Origin: Amycolatopsis umgeniensis
GTDB taxonomy: Bacteria > Actinomycetota > Actinomycetes > Mycobacteriales > Pseudonocardiaceae
Direction: 5' to 3'
NCBI RefSeq assembly: GCF_014205155.1
Contig: NZ_JACHMX010000001.1
Span: forward strand, 5,456,001-5,520,000
DNA: 64,000 bases
The notes under the pieces were generated by a model that worked only from the letters and a program-made list of their open reading frames with translations, had not been told where the DNA came from and searched no databases. Below are positions 24,789 to 32,888 of this stretch, piece after piece; positions within the stretch are counted from its first letter, which is position 1; every line of letters starts with the position of its first letter. A program made the position numbers and the translations under genes.

Positions 24789-25847
24789 ATGCCCGAACTG
24801 GTCGTGCTCGCCGAGCAGCTGCTGGCGCCCGTCCCCGGCGGGACAGGCCGCTACACCGGCGAGCTGCTGCGGGCGCTCGCCGAGACCGCGCCGCCCGGCT
24901 GGACGGTGTCGAGTGTGGTCGCGCGGCATGCCGACGTCGAGGCCGCTGTCGTCGAAGGGGTCGAGGGGCCGCGTGTGCTGCCGATCCCGCCCCGGGCGCT
25001 GATCGCGGCCTGGCAGCTGGGCCTGCCGTGGTGGCCGGGCGGTGACGCGGTCCACGCGCCGACGCCGCTCGCGCCCGCCCGGGTGCCGAAGGGGAAGACG
25101 CTGTCGGTCGCGGTGCACGACACCGTCCCGTGGACCCATCCCGAGACGCTGACCCCGCGCGGCGTCGCGTGGCACAAGGCGGTGATCGCGCGGGCCGCGC
25201 GGACGGCGACGGCGCTGACCGTGCCGACGCGAGCGATCGCGGACGAGCTCGCCGGGCTGGTGCCGGTGTCGGTGCCCCTGCGCGTGATCCCGCACGGCGT
25301 CCGGCCGCTCGCGGAATTCGCCGAGGTCGCGGTGCCGGAACGGTACGTGCTGGCGATCGGGACGATCGAGCCGCGCAAGGGCATCGACGTGCTGATCGAC
25401 GCCGCGGGCCGGATCGGGGTGCCGCTGGTGCTGGCCGGGCAACCCGGCTGGGGCGGGATCGACCCGGTGGCCCTGGCGCGCGAGCACGGCGCCGACGTCC
25501 GGGTGCTGGGGAAGGTGAGCGACGCGGAACTGGCGTTCGTGCTGGGGGGCGCGTCGGCGCTGGCGATGCCGAGCCGCGCGGAGGGTTTCGGGCTGCCGCT
25601 GATCGAGGCGATGGCGGCCGGGGTGCCGGTGGTGCATTCGGACGTCCCGGCCCTGGTCGAGGTGGCCGGGGGAGCGGGCGTCGCCGTCCCGGTGGGCGAG
25701 GCGCAAGCGCTTGCCGACGCGCTGCGGGGCGTACTGGACCATCCGGAGCGGTCATCGGCGCTGCGTGACGGTGGTCTCAGCCGTTCGAGTGAGTTCACCT
25801 GGCAGCGTGCCGCTTCCGCCGTTTGGGGCCTTCACCTGCGCGGTTAG
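24789..25847 (+). CDS. Glycosyltransferase family 4
   Basis: A 352-residue GT4. It begins MPELVVLAEQLLAPVPGGTGRYTGELLRALAET and shows VHDTVPWTHPETLTPRGVAWHK, YVLAIGTIEPRKGIDVLIDA, VLGKVSDAELAFVLGGASALAMPS and RAEGFGLPLIEAMAAGVPVVHSDVPAL (E-x7-E). ATG 24789 fits the divergent GT2 start; an AGAGA run precedes it. It is followed after 49 bases by another GT4 gene with the same organisation, so the pair likely arose by duplication. Sugar donor unknown. Confidence 0.9.
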   Translation: MPELVVLAEQLLAPVPGGTGRYTGELLRALAETAPPGWTVSSVVARHADVEAAVVEGVEGPRVLPIPPRALIAAWQLGLPWWPGGDAVHAPTPLAPARVPKGKTLSVAVHDTVPWTHPETLTPRGVAWHKAVIARAARTATALTVPTRAIADELAGLVPVSVPLRVIPHGVRPLAEFAEVAVPERYVLAIGTIEPRKGIDVLIDAAGRIGVPLVLAGQPGWGGIDPVALAREHGADVRVLGKVSDAELAFVLGGASALAMPSRAEGFGLPLIEAMAAGVPVVHSDVPALVEVAGGAGVAVPVGEAQALADALRGVLDHPERSSALRDGGLSRSSEFTWQRAASAVWGLHLRG

Positions 25848-25896
25848 TTTGTCGGTTCCCCACCGCGGGGGAGGGCCGCCGTCGTACCCTGCGAGG

Positions 25897-27051
25897 GTGA
25901 CCGATGACCCTCGCGTGCTGATCGACGCGACAGCCGTCCCGGCGGACCGGGGTGGCGTCGGTCGCTACGTGGATTCGCTGGTCGCGGCGCTGGACGAGGA
26001 CGGCGCGCGGATCACCGTCGTCTGCCAGCCGCGGGACGCGGTGCTCTACGACAGGTTGGCCCCCGGTGCGCGGATCGTGCCCACCTCGCCCTCGACGTCG
26101 ACCAGGACGGCCCGGCTGACCTGGGAGCAGGCGACCCTGCCCCGGCTGGTGCGGCGGCTCGCCGCCGACGTCGTCCACTCGCCGCACTACACGATGCCGC
26201 TGGCCAGCCCCGCCGCTTCGGTCGTGACACTGCACGACGCGACCTTCTTCACCGACGCCGTCCTGCACTCTTCGGTGAAGGCGCGCTTCTTCCGCGCCTG
26301 GACCGCGACGGCGCTTCGCCGAGCGACGCTGTGCGTCGTGCCGAGCCTCGCGACGGCGGCCGAACTGGAGCGCGTCGGCCAGGTGCGGACGGCCGAGCTG
26401 GAGATCATCCACCACGGCGTCGAACCGGATCGGTTCCATCCGCCGTCGTCCGCCGAGATCGAGGCCGCGCGCAAAGCCGTCGGACTCGGGAAGACGCCTT
26501 ACGTCGCTTTCCTCGGCGCGCTGGAACCGCGCAAGAACGTGCCCGCGCTGATCCGCGGCTTCGCGCACGCCGTGATCGGCAGGCCGAATCCGCCGGCGCT
26601 GGTGCTGGCCGGGCAACCGGGCTGGGATTCGCAGGTCGAACGCGCACTGGACGCCGTGCCGCACCGCCTGCGGGTGATCCGGGCGGGCTATCTGCCGTTC
26701 GACACGCTCGCGGGTTTCCTCGGCGGCTCCGAACTGGTCGCGTACCCGAGTCTCGGCGAGGGTTTCGGGCTGCCGGTGCTGGAGGCGATGGCGTGCGGCG
26801 CGAGTGTGCTCACGACCCGGCGGCTTTCCCTGCCGGAGGTCGGCGGGGACGCGGTCGCCTATTGCGGTGTCGGCGCCGGGGATGTCGCGGCGGCCATCGC
26901 GGAACTGCTCGATGCTCCCGCGAGGCGGGCCGAGCTGGCCGAAGCCGCGCAGCTGCGGGCGAAGGAGTTCTCGTGGGCGACGACAGCGGAGCGCCACCGG
27001 GAGGCTTACGCGAAGGCTTGGTACCGGCATTCGCAGCGGCGAGCGGGCTGA
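25897..27051 (+). CDS. Glycosyltransferase family 4
   Basis: A 384-residue GT4 enzyme. GTG 25897 begins VTDDPRVLIDATAVPADRGGVGRYVDSLVAALD, where the GGVGRY acceptor loop is the family hallmark; a GCGAGG purine stretch precedes it. Later motifs are VVHSPHYTMPLASP, LHDATFFTDAVLH, FLGALEPRKNVPALIRGFA and PSLGEGFGLPVLEAMACGASVLTTRRLSLPEVGGDA. It resembles mannosyl- or other hexosyltransferases of surface polysaccharide loci. The spacer after it is full of repeats. Confidence 0.9.
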   Translation: MTDDPRVLIDATAVPADRGGVGRYVDSLVAALDEDGARITVVCQPRDAVLYDRLAPGARIVPTSPSTSTRTARLTWEQATLPRLVRRLAADVVHSPHYTMPLASPAASVVTLHDATFFTDAVLHSSVKARFFRAWTATALRRATLCVVPSLATAAELERVGQVRTAELEIIHHGVEPDRFHPPSSAEIEAARKAVGLGKTPYVAFLGALEPRKNVPALIRGFAHAVIGRPNPPALVLAGQPGWDSQVERALDAVPHRLRVIRAGYLPFDTLAGFLGGSELVAYPSLGEGFGLPVLEAMACGASVLTTRRLSLPEVGGDAVAYCGVGAGDVAAAIAELLDAPARRAELAEAAQLRAKEFSWATTAERHREAYAKAWYRHSQRRAG

Positions 27052-27410
27052 AGCGCTCTGGCCGCGGCGGCTGAAGGGGACTTTGCCCGCGTTAGATGCA
27101 GGGAAGGGCCCTTCGCCGCGTCGGATGAGGCGAAGGGCCCTTTCAGCCCCCCGGGCGTCGGGTCAGGGGAGCAAGGGACCTTTTCTTACAGGTGGGCTGG
27201 TCCTTCGGTTGAGAAGGGAAGTATTCTTCGAGCGCGAGGTCCCGGTGGGGCCGAGTATGAGAGCCCGCGACGCGTCCGGACGGTCGTCTCGCGGGCTTTC
27301 GCCTTTCCGGCAACAGGTGCGGCCGCTCGGGGAGCAAGGGACCTTTGCTATCGCCGACGCTCGGGGGTGGGGGCCGGAATCGCGTTCGGTGACGGGTGGA
27401 CAATGGCCGC
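27052..27410. repeat. Repeat-rich spacer with hairpins and two AGCAAGGGACCTTT elements
   Basis: A 359-base spacer without a supported gene. It holds an inverted repeat AAGGGCCCTTCGCC / GGCGAAGGGCCCTT (27104-27117, 27129-27142); a partial GGGGAGCAAGGGACCTTT element (27166-27183); a terminator-like hairpin AGCCCGCGA / TCGCGGGCT followed by TTCGCCTTTCC (27262-27297); and a fuller GGGGAGCAAGGGACCTTTGC element ending CTATCGCCGA (27329-27357). Between 27184 and 27262 is a lower-GC stretch with TATTCT near 27222 that could precede a small RNA ending at the hairpin. Confidence 0.65.
27262..27297 (+). terminator. Hairpin terminator, possibly ending a small RNA
   Basis: AGCCCGCGA (27262-27270) pairs with TCGCGGGCT (27289-27297) and is followed by a pyrimidine-rich TTCGCCTTTCC. 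It lies 210 bases past the GT4 stop, beyond a different hairpin, so it may terminate a separate short transcript from the 27180-27260 stretch. Confidence 0.45.
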
Positions 27411-28274
27411 GTGACTGAGCACCCCAGCTACGGCGACGGGATCGCCGTCGTGACCGTGACGTACTTCCCCGGCGAGACCCTCGAGAAGTTCCTCGACACG
27501 CTCGAGAAGGCGACGGACCGGGACGTCCAGGTCGTCGTCGCGGACAACGACTCCACCGACGGCGCGCCGGAGAAGGCCGCCCGCCGGGAGAACGTCAAGC
27601 TGCTCAGCATCGGCGAGAACGTCGGTTACGGCACGGCCGCCAACCGCGGGGTCGCGGAGCTCGACGACAGTTACGGCTGGGTCGTCGTGGTGAACCCGGA
27701 CCTCGAATGGGAACCCGGTTCCCTCGACGCGCTGCTGGAGGTCGCCGAGCGCTGGCCGCGTGGTGGCGCGTTCGGTCCGCTCATCCACGACCTCGACGGC
27801 ACCGTCTACCCGTCGGCCCGGCTGCTGCCGTCGTTCGGCCGCGGGATCGGGCACGCCGCGTTCGGCAAGGTCTGGCCGGGCAATCCGTGGACGCGTCAGT
27901 ACCGGCAGGAGACCGGCACCCCGGTCGAGCGCACGGCGGGCTGGCTTTCCGGGTCCTGCCAGCTGATCCGCCGCGAGGCCTTCGACTCGGTCGACGGGTT
28001 CGACACGCGCTACTTCATGTACTTCGAGGACGTCGACCTCGGTGAACGGCTTTCCCGCGCGGGCTGGCTGAACGTGTACGCGCCTTCGTCGAGTGTCATG
28101 CACATCGGCGGGCACTCGACTTCGCAGGCTTCGGAGAAGATGCTGCGCGCGCACCACGACAGTGCGTACCGCTACCTCGCGGACCGCCACCGCGGCCTCC
28201 TCTGGAAGCCGGTCATGCTCGCGGTGAAGGCCGGACTCGCGCTGCGGCTCAAACTCGAGACGCGCAAGAAGTAG
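27411..28274 (+). CDS. wbbL: Rhamnosyltransferase WbbL-like (GT2)
   Basis: A 287-residue GT2 enzyme likely to add L-rhamnose from dTDP-rhamnose to GlcNAc-PP-polyprenol, making the linker between peptidoglycan and arabinogalactan. Motifs: VVTVTYFPGETLEKFLDTL, VVADNDSTDGAPEKAA, GENVGYGTAANRGVAEL, VVVNPDLEWEPGSL, and GGWL-like AGWLSGSCQLIRREAFDSVDGFDTRYFMYFEDVDLGERL. GTG 27411 is chosen (VTEHPSYGDGIAVV). The locus also carries rmlB, rmlD and LCP genes, the same set as the Rv3265c-Rv3267 region of M. tuberculosis, which supports the assignment. Confidence 0.88.
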   Translation: MTEHPSYGDGIAVVTVTYFPGETLEKFLDTLEKATDRDVQVVVADNDSTDGAPEKAARRENVKLLSIGENVGYGTAANRGVAELDDSYGWVVVVNPDLEWEPGSLDALLEVAERWPRGGAFGPLIHDLDGTVYPSARLLPSFGRGIGHAAFGKVWPGNPWTRQYRQETGTPVERTAGWLSGSCQLIRREAFDSVDGFDTRYFMYFEDVDLGERLSRAGWLNVYAPSSSVMHIGGHSTSQASEKMLRAHHDSAYRYLADRHRGLLWKPVMLAVKAGLALRLKLETRKK

Positions 28275-28333
28275 CCCGTTCCGGCCAGCGGAACTCGCGC
28301 GACGCGGCTCCCCGTCGTCATTACCGTCGGTGC

Positions 28334-29374
28334 ATGGACTTCGCCGCGCTGGACACCTGGCTGACCGAACGCGCCGGGGAGGACCGCTTCTCCGGGGTCG
28401 TGCTGATCCGGCGCGGCGACGAAACGCTGTTCGAACGCGGATACGGCCTGGCCAGCCGCCGCTGGTCGGTGCCGAACGCGCCGGACGTCCGGTACGACAC
28501 CGCGTCGATCACCAAGGTCATCACCTCGATCGCCGCCCTGCGGCTCGTCGACGAGGGGCGGCTGGGCCTCGACCGCCCGATCGGCGAGATCCTCGACCTC
28601 GGCGGTACGGCGATCGCACCGGGGGCGACGACGCGGCAGCTGCTCACACACACGTCCGGCATCGCCGACGACGCCGACGAGGAAGCGGGCGAGAGCTACG
28701 AGGCGCTGTGGGTCGACAAGCCGGTGTACTCGGTGGTGAACACGCGGGATCATCTGCCCAATTTCGCTTACCGGGCACCGAATTTCGCGCCGGGCGAGGG
28801 CTGCCGGTACTGCAATTCGGGCTATGTCCTCGCCGGTCTGGTGATCGAGGAGATCACCGGGAGGACGTATCGCGACCACGTCCGGGAAACCGTGCTCGAG
28901 CGCGCGGGGATGACCGATTCCGGATTCTTCGACCGGCGTGATCCGCAGCCGAGGGTCGCCGAGGGCTGGGACCCGATCTTCGACGGCGAGCGGATCACCG
29001 GCTGGAAGCAGAACATCTTCAGCTATCCGCCGATCGGTTCACCCGATGGGGGTGCGTACTGCACCGTCGGCGACCTCGTCCGGCTGCTGCGGGCGATTCG
29101 CGAGGAGCGGCTCTTGAGCCCGGAGCGCACGAAGGAGTTCCTCACGCCGCAGGTGCTCCACAGCAGCGGCGTCTGGTACGGCTTCGGCCTCGAATTCGTC
29201 CTGGAGCAGGACGGTTCGGTGGGGAACTACTACAAGGACGGCGGGAACACGGGCGTCTGCTCGCTCGCACGGCACTATCCCGGCGAGGACCTGGATGTCG
29301 CCATGCTGTCCAACGCCACGTACGGCGGGGGCGCCGCGATCAAGGAGATCGACAGGGTGATCCGCGGTTCCTGA
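28334..29374 (+). CDS. Serine hydrolase, beta-lactamase class C / esterase family
   Basis: A 346-residue protein of the penicillin-binding-like serine hydrolase family. The active-site S-x-x-K is SITK in YDTASITKVITSIAAL (near residue 60), the Y-x-N motif is YCNSGYVLAG, and a C-terminal KDGGNTGV replaces the KTG box. There is no signal peptide, so it is probably cytosolic, unlike true class C beta-lactamases. A D-amino-acid or ester hydrolase is likely; substrate not determinable. It ends before a strong convergent terminator. Confidence 0.88.
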   Translation: MDFAALDTWLTERAGEDRFSGVVLIRRGDETLFERGYGLASRRWSVPNAPDVRYDTASITKVITSIAALRLVDEGRLGLDRPIGEILDLGGTAIAPGATTRQLLTHTSGIADDADEEAGESYEALWVDKPVYSVVNTRDHLPNFAYRAPNFAPGEGCRYCNSGYVLAGLVIEEITGRTYRDHVRETVLERAGMTDSGFFDRRDPQPRVAEGWDPIFDGERITGWKQNIFSYPPIGSPDGGAYCTVGDLVRLLRAIREERLLSPERTKEFLTPQVLHSSGVWYGFGLEFVLEQDGSVGNYYKDGGNTGVCSLARHYPGEDLDVAMLSNATYGGGAAIKEIDRVIRGS

Positions 29375-29378
29375 AACG

Positions 29379-29412
29379 CGAACGGCCCGCTACCGAAGTA
29401 ACGGGCCGTTCG
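29379..29412. terminator. Bidirectional hairpin terminator
   Basis: CGAACGGCCCG and CGGGCCGTTCG (29379-29389, 29402-29412) form an 11-base-pair stem five bases past the hydrolase stop and before the convergent gene at 29431. Confidence 0.8.
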
Positions 29413-29430
29413 ATGCGTGCGCGTGAGGGG

Positions 29431-29928
29431 CTAGATCCCGTCCAGACGTCGTGACAGGTTCGACCGCCCCGAGGTGTTCTGCTTCACCGTCGGCACCAGA
29501 CCGCCGATCTCGTTCTCGGCTGTCTCCGGTTCCTGCTGCTCTATCAAGGGGCTCTGCACCGGCGCGGCGGGCGGCCGCCGGGTGAGCGGGGTCGTCGCCT
29601 GCGGCAAGGGCCTGGTCGGCTGCATACCGGGACGGCGAGGATAGGGCTGCGGCTGTGTCGAGCCCTCGCCCCGCGCCGGCGGCAGGTCCAGCCTTGTCGT
29701 CGGTTCGGGCCCCGCCAGCGGGTGATCGTTCTCCGCGATCAGTGAGGCCGGTAGCTGGGTGGTCGTGTCCGGGTCCGATGATCGGTCGATCTCGGCGACC
29801 ACCGATCGGGGGATCTGCTGGGTGTTCGCGGAGTCCATCGGCGACGTCGCGTTGTCCGGTGTCACGACGAAGGCTCCACGCGCGCTGGCGCGTGCGAGCA
29901 AGGCGTCCGCCCGAGCACGGGGGTCCAT
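29431..29928 (-). CDS. Hypothetical low-complexity protein
   Basis: A 165-residue hydrophilic protein, rich in Pro, Thr, Gln and Arg, with no membrane segment and no known domain. The N-terminal helix DPRARADALLARASARGAFVV is followed by disordered sequence with NTQQIPRSVVAEIDRSS, then QPYPRRPGMQPTRPL and a C-terminal GGLVPTVKQNTSGRSNLSRRLDGI. The short conserved-looking ends around a disordered middle suggest a scaffold or regulator that binds a partner. Codon use matches a genuine gene. Function unknown. Confidence 0.7.
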   Translation of the reverse strand: MDPRARADALLARASARGAFVVTPDNATSPMDSANTQQIPRSVVAEIDRSSDPDTTTQLPASLIAENDHPLAGPEPTTRLDLPPARGEGSTQPQPYPRRPGMQPTRPLPQATTPLTRRPPAAPVQSPLIEQQEPETAENEIGGLVPTVKQNTSGRSNLSRRLDGI

Positions 29929-30061
29929 CCCCTAGGCCTCCCGACTGACCTGGGGCCCTCTGGGTTCAGGGCCGACTGTGTGATGTCTAGGGTAGGCCCT
30001 AGGAGCGGCCGCCGTCAGCAGACCCGCAAACGTCTTCCGACAAAAGTTGCCCGCGAGGAAC

Positions 30062-30514
30062 TCAGGCTTCCATGTCCGAAAGGATCCGGGTGCTGGAATC
30101 GGCCTTGTCCGTGCCGCCGATGCCGTAGAGCATCGAGATGTTGTTGCGGGCGCCCGCCTCGACCTCGTCGGCGGGAAGCTCGTCGATGCTGCGCCTGTCG
30201 CCGCCGTTGCAGAACTCGAGTTCCGTGTCCGGGTACGCCGCCCTGATCAGGTCGAACGATTCGCTGATGCCCGGCCCCTGCTCGACGGCGACGTACACGT
30301 CGTCGACGATGCGCAGCGCGCGGACGATCCGGGCCCGGATGTCCTCGGTCTGGATCACCCTGCCCTTCTTGAGGACCTGCTGGTGATCGTTGTTGACGAT
30401 GACGATCAGGTAGCCGGACCGTGCTTGCGCGTCCTCGAACAGGTCGAGGTGGCCCTGATGGAGCGGGTTGAAGTACCCGCTGACGATCGAGGCCTTCGCC
30501 GGTCGCTCGGTCAT
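30062..30514 (-). CDS. Cytidylyltransferase-like nucleotidyltransferase
   Basis: A 150-residue protein of the nucleotidylyl transferase (HxGH) superfamily. The HxGH motif is in SGYFNPLHQGHLDLFEDA, followed by LIVIVNNDHQQVLKKGRVIQ (Lys of the nucleotide site) and a C-terminal DKADSSTRIL, the family's ISSTxxR-like end. It resembles glycerol-3-phosphate cytidylyltransferase or the RfaE-type adenylyltransferase that activates heptose or other sugar phosphates. ATG 30514 is chosen. It is divergent from the alkA-type gene. Substrate not determined; a role in glycan precursor activation would suit the region. Confidence 0.82.
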   Translation of the reverse strand: MTERPAKASIVSGYFNPLHQGHLDLFEDAQARSGYLIVIVNNDHQQVLKKGRVIQTEDIRARIVRALRIVDDVYVAVEQGPGISESFDLIRAAYPDTELEFCNGGDRRSIDELPADEVEAGARNNISMLYGIGGTDKADSSTRILSDMEA

Positions 30515-30589
30515 CGTCAGTGTCCTCCGTCGGCTTACGGTTTCGGGTGGCCCGGACAACCCTAGCCGAGTGCCGGGTAGTTTCACCGT

Positions 30590-31486
30590 GTGCTGTTCCG
30601 CCCCGGCTTCGAACTCGACCTGGACACGGTGCTGGGTCCGCTGAGCCGTGGGTCGCGCTCGCCCAACGTCGTCCGCACCGAGGGCGGGGTCACCTGGCTG
30701 GCCGCCAACACCGCGGACGGCGCGGGCACCCTCGCGCTGCTGCGGCGCGCGGACGGCGAGATCGAGGCGGAGGCCTGGGGGCCCGGCGCGGACAAGCTGC
30801 TCGACGGTGTCCCGGCGATGCTGGGCGCGCACGACGACGACTCCACGTTCGTCGCGCACCACGACGTCATCGCGTCGGCGCGGCGCCGGAACCCGGGATT
30901 GCGTCTCGGCTCGACGGGCCGGGTGTGGGACGCGCTGGTGCTCGCCGTGCTGGAACAGAAGGTGACCAGCACGGAGGCGCTGCGGTCGTGGGGTGAACTG
31001 TGCCGCTGGTTCGGCGAACCGGCGCCAGGGCCGGGGCCGTCACGGCTGCGCGTTCCGCCGACGCCCGTCGCCATCCGATCCATTGTGGACTGGAAATGGC
31101 ATCGCGCCGGGGTGGACCTGAAACGGCGGACGACGCTGATCGCCGCGGCCAGGGTCGCGCCGCGGCTGGAGAAGGCCGTCGAGCTGAAGGGTCTCGAAGG
31201 CCGGGCCTGGCTGCGGAAGGTGCCCGGCATCGGTGTCTGGACCGCGGCGGAGATCGCGCAGCGCGCCTGGGGGGATCCGGACGCGGTGAGCTTCGGCGAC
31301 TACAACATCCCGTCGATGGTCGGGCACGCGCTCGTCGGCGCGAAACTCGACGACGCCGGGATGTCCGAGGTGCTGGCGCCGTATTCGCCGCAGCGTCAGC
31401 GCGCGGTGCGCTATCTGTCGACGGCGGGGTTCCGCCGGCCGAGGTTCGGGCCGAAGATCGAGCTCCGCGACTACCGCGCCATGTGA
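30590..31486 (+). CDS. DNA-3-methyladenine glycosylase II family (AlkA-like)
   Basis: A 298-residue HhH-GPD base-excision glycosylase. The helix-hairpin-helix is LRKVPGIGVWTAAEIAQRAW (about 208-227). The catalytic aspartate is D237 in VSFGDYNIPSMV. The N-terminal half is the TBP-like AlkA domain (GTLALLRRADGEIEAEAWG). AlkA removes alkylated purines from DNA. No Ada-type transcription factor is adjacent. The start GTG 30590 is divergent from the nucleotidyltransferase gene. Confidence 0.9.
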   Translation: MLFRPGFELDLDTVLGPLSRGSRSPNVVRTEGGVTWLAANTADGAGTLALLRRADGEIEAEAWGPGADKLLDGVPAMLGAHDDDSTFVAHHDVIASARRRNPGLRLGSTGRVWDALVLAVLEQKVTSTEALRSWGELCRWFGEPAPGPGPSRLRVPPTPVAIRSIVDWKWHRAGVDLKRRTTLIAAARVAPRLEKAVELKGLEGRAWLRKVPGIGVWTAAEIAQRAWGDPDAVSFGDYNIPSMVGHALVGAKLDDAGMSEVLAPYSPQRQRAVRYLSTAGFRRPRFGPKIELRDYRAM

Positions 31487-31499
31487 GCGGCCTCCGGGA

Positions 31500-31733
31500 C
31501 TAGTTGCCCCAGCCCTGCGGCGGATAGGGCGGTTGCTGCGGCGGCTGACCGGGGTATTGCTGAGGCGGGTACGGGCCCTGAGGACCACCCTGTGGGTACT
31601 GAGGCGGATATGGTGGGTACTGGGGCGGATAAGGCGGCTTCGGCTTGTTGAGCGTCTTGATCAAGAAGAAGATCCCGACTCCCACACCCGCGAGCACGGC
31701 CATGATGAGCAGCAGTTCGATGATCCCGACCAC
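31500..31733 (-). CDS. Small single-pass membrane protein with Pro/Tyr/Gln-rich tail
   Basis: A 77-residue protein. One TM helix (IIELLLIMAVLAGVGVGIFFLI, about 4-25) precedes a short basic stretch (KTLNKPKPP) and a tail of YPPQYPP and PPQQYPGQPP repeats ending QGWGN. The tail lies in the cytoplasm if the basic residues follow the positive-inside rule. Similar small proteins occur widely in actinobacteria. It is followed upstream by the GntR regulator gene, 36 bases away on the same strand. Confidence 0.75.
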   Translation of the reverse strand: MVGIIELLLIMAVLAGVGVGIFFLIKTLNKPKPPYPPQYPPYPPQYPQGGPQGPYPPQQYPGQPPQQPPYPPQGWGN

Positions 31734-31769
31734 GACAGACCCCCTTCGTTCGTCCCAGCGGAGGGTAGA

Positions 31770-32120
31770 TCAGCCCAGGGCCGCGTCGACGATCGCCTTC
31801 GCCTCGTCGCGGTCGAGGCCCAGTTTCCTGGTCAGCGCGGCGTAGTCGGCGGCTGCCCGCCGCGCTCGTTCGCGGGTTTCGTCGCCGACGGCGCTGACGA
31901 ACGTGCCCGCCCGGCCACGGGTCTCGATCAACCCCGCCTCTTCGAGTTCGCGGTAGGCCTTGGCGACGGTGTTGGGAGCGATGCCGAGGTCCTCGGCCAG
32001 CTTCCGCACTGTCGGGAGTTTCGCCCCGACGGGCAGCGAGCCGTCGTTGATCCGCGTCGCGTAGGCGGTGCGCACCTGCTCGAAGGGCGGGACCGAGGAG
32101 TTCGGGTCGACCCTGACCAT
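31770..32120 (-). CDS. GntR/YtrA-type transcriptional regulator
   Basis: A 116-residue regulator with an N-terminal winged helix: PPFEQVRTAYATRINDGSLPVGAKLPTVRKLAEDLGIAPNTVAKAYRELEEAGLIETRGRAGTFV. It has a short C-terminal helical tail in place of a large effector domain, as in the YtrA subfamily. YtrA regulators usually control neighbouring membrane or ABC genes. Here it lies between two proline-rich single-pass membrane proteins, on the same strand. ATG 32120 is used; the longer frame upstream runs through the hairpin at 32144-32194. Confidence 0.87.
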   Translation of the reverse strand: MVRVDPNSSVPPFEQVRTAYATRINDGSLPVGAKLPTVRKLAEDLGIAPNTVAKAYRELEEAGLIETRGRAGTFVSAVGDETRERARRAAADYAALTRKLGLDRDEAKAIVDAALG

Positions 32121-32143
32121 GCGGTTTCTCCCTGCTGGAAATG

Positions 32144-32194
32144 CCGTGAAGGCCTCCTTCACCACTCTGAGAGTAGGGAAGGAGGCCTTCACGG
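32144..32194. terminator. GTGAAGG/CCTTCAC hairpin
   Basis: CCGTGAAGGCCTCCTTC (32144-32160) pairs with GAAGGAGGCCTTCACGG (32178-32194), with an inner ACTCT/GAGT stem. It sits 11 bases past the stop of the TQVV protein gene and upstream of the GntR start. A terminator or attenuator between them is likely. Confidence 0.65.
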
Positions 32195-32204
32195 AATGTT
32201 CGGG

Positions 32205-32861
32205 CTACTGGCGGGGCGGGACGACCTGGGTGGCGTCGCCACCGCCGCCGGGCACCACCTGCGTCCGGTCACCGCCCGCGGGCGAGACGACCTGGGTGCG
32301 ATCGGCGCCCGCGTCCGCCTGCTGCTGCCGGGACACGACCTGCGTGCGGTCGGCGCTGCCGTCGACCGGCGGCCCGGCCTGCGGAGGCGGCGGGAAACCG
32401 GGCTGGGACATCGAAGGCTGGGCCATCGAAGGCTGGGGCATCGGCGGCTGGGACGCGAACGGGTTGGGCGGCGGCGCGAAACCGGCCGGGGCGCCGGGCG
32501 GCGGCGGGAAACCCATCGGAGCCGGTGCCGGGGGCGGCGGGAAACCGGGCGCCTGACCGTAACCGGGCTGAGGCGGCGGGAAACCGGGCTGCTGCGGCCA
32601 AGCGCCTTGCGGGGCGGGGCCGCCGGCGGGCGGCGGAGGGGGCGGGAAGCCCGGAGCCGGGCCGCCACCGCCGAAGTTCGGGTTCTGCGGGAAGGTCATC
32701 GGCGGCTTCTTCGCCTGATTGACCTTCACGATGATCACCACGACCACGATGATGATAATGATGATCGCCAGGATCAGCAGGACCCAGCCGGCGCCGTCGC
32801 CGTCCCCGCTGCTGTGGACCCGGACCCGGTCCAGGTATGGCGTCAGCGTCGTCAGCATCAT
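32205..32861 (-). CDS. Single-pass membrane protein with Pro-rich tail and four TQVV repeats
   Basis: A 218-residue protein. A short N-terminal part precedes one strongly hydrophobic helix (WVLLILAIIIIIIVVVVIIV, about 26-45), then a basic KVNQAKKPP and about 100 residues of Pro/Gly-rich low complexity. The last 55 residues hold four repeats: DRTQVV three times and DATQVV once, spaced by 7-15 residues of Ser/Gly/Gln. Such Thr motifs are typical phospho-threonine/FHA-type docking sites, so an STPK substrate is conceivable; this is inference. It and the gene at 31500 may be the targets of the GntR regulator between them. Confidence 0.8.
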   Translation of the reverse strand: MMLTTLTPYLDRVRVHSSGDGDGAGWVLLILAIIIIIIVVVVIIVKVNQAKKPPMTFPQNPNFGGGGPAPGFPPPPPPAGGPAPQGAWPQQPGFPPPQPGYGQAPGFPPPPAPAPMGFPPPPGAPAGFAPPPNPFASQPPMPQPSMAQPSMSQPGFPPPPQAGPPVDGSADRTQVVSRQQQADAGADRTQVVSPAGGDRTQVVPGGGGDATQVVPPRQ

Positions 32862-32888
32862 TCCCCCTTTTGAACGTCAGCCGACACC

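Noticed and set aside
18056..28274. A secondary-metabolite gene cluster with dTDP-sugar genes
   Set aside because: No polyketide or peptide synthase; the LCP, WbbL and GT content fits cell-wall glycan assembly.
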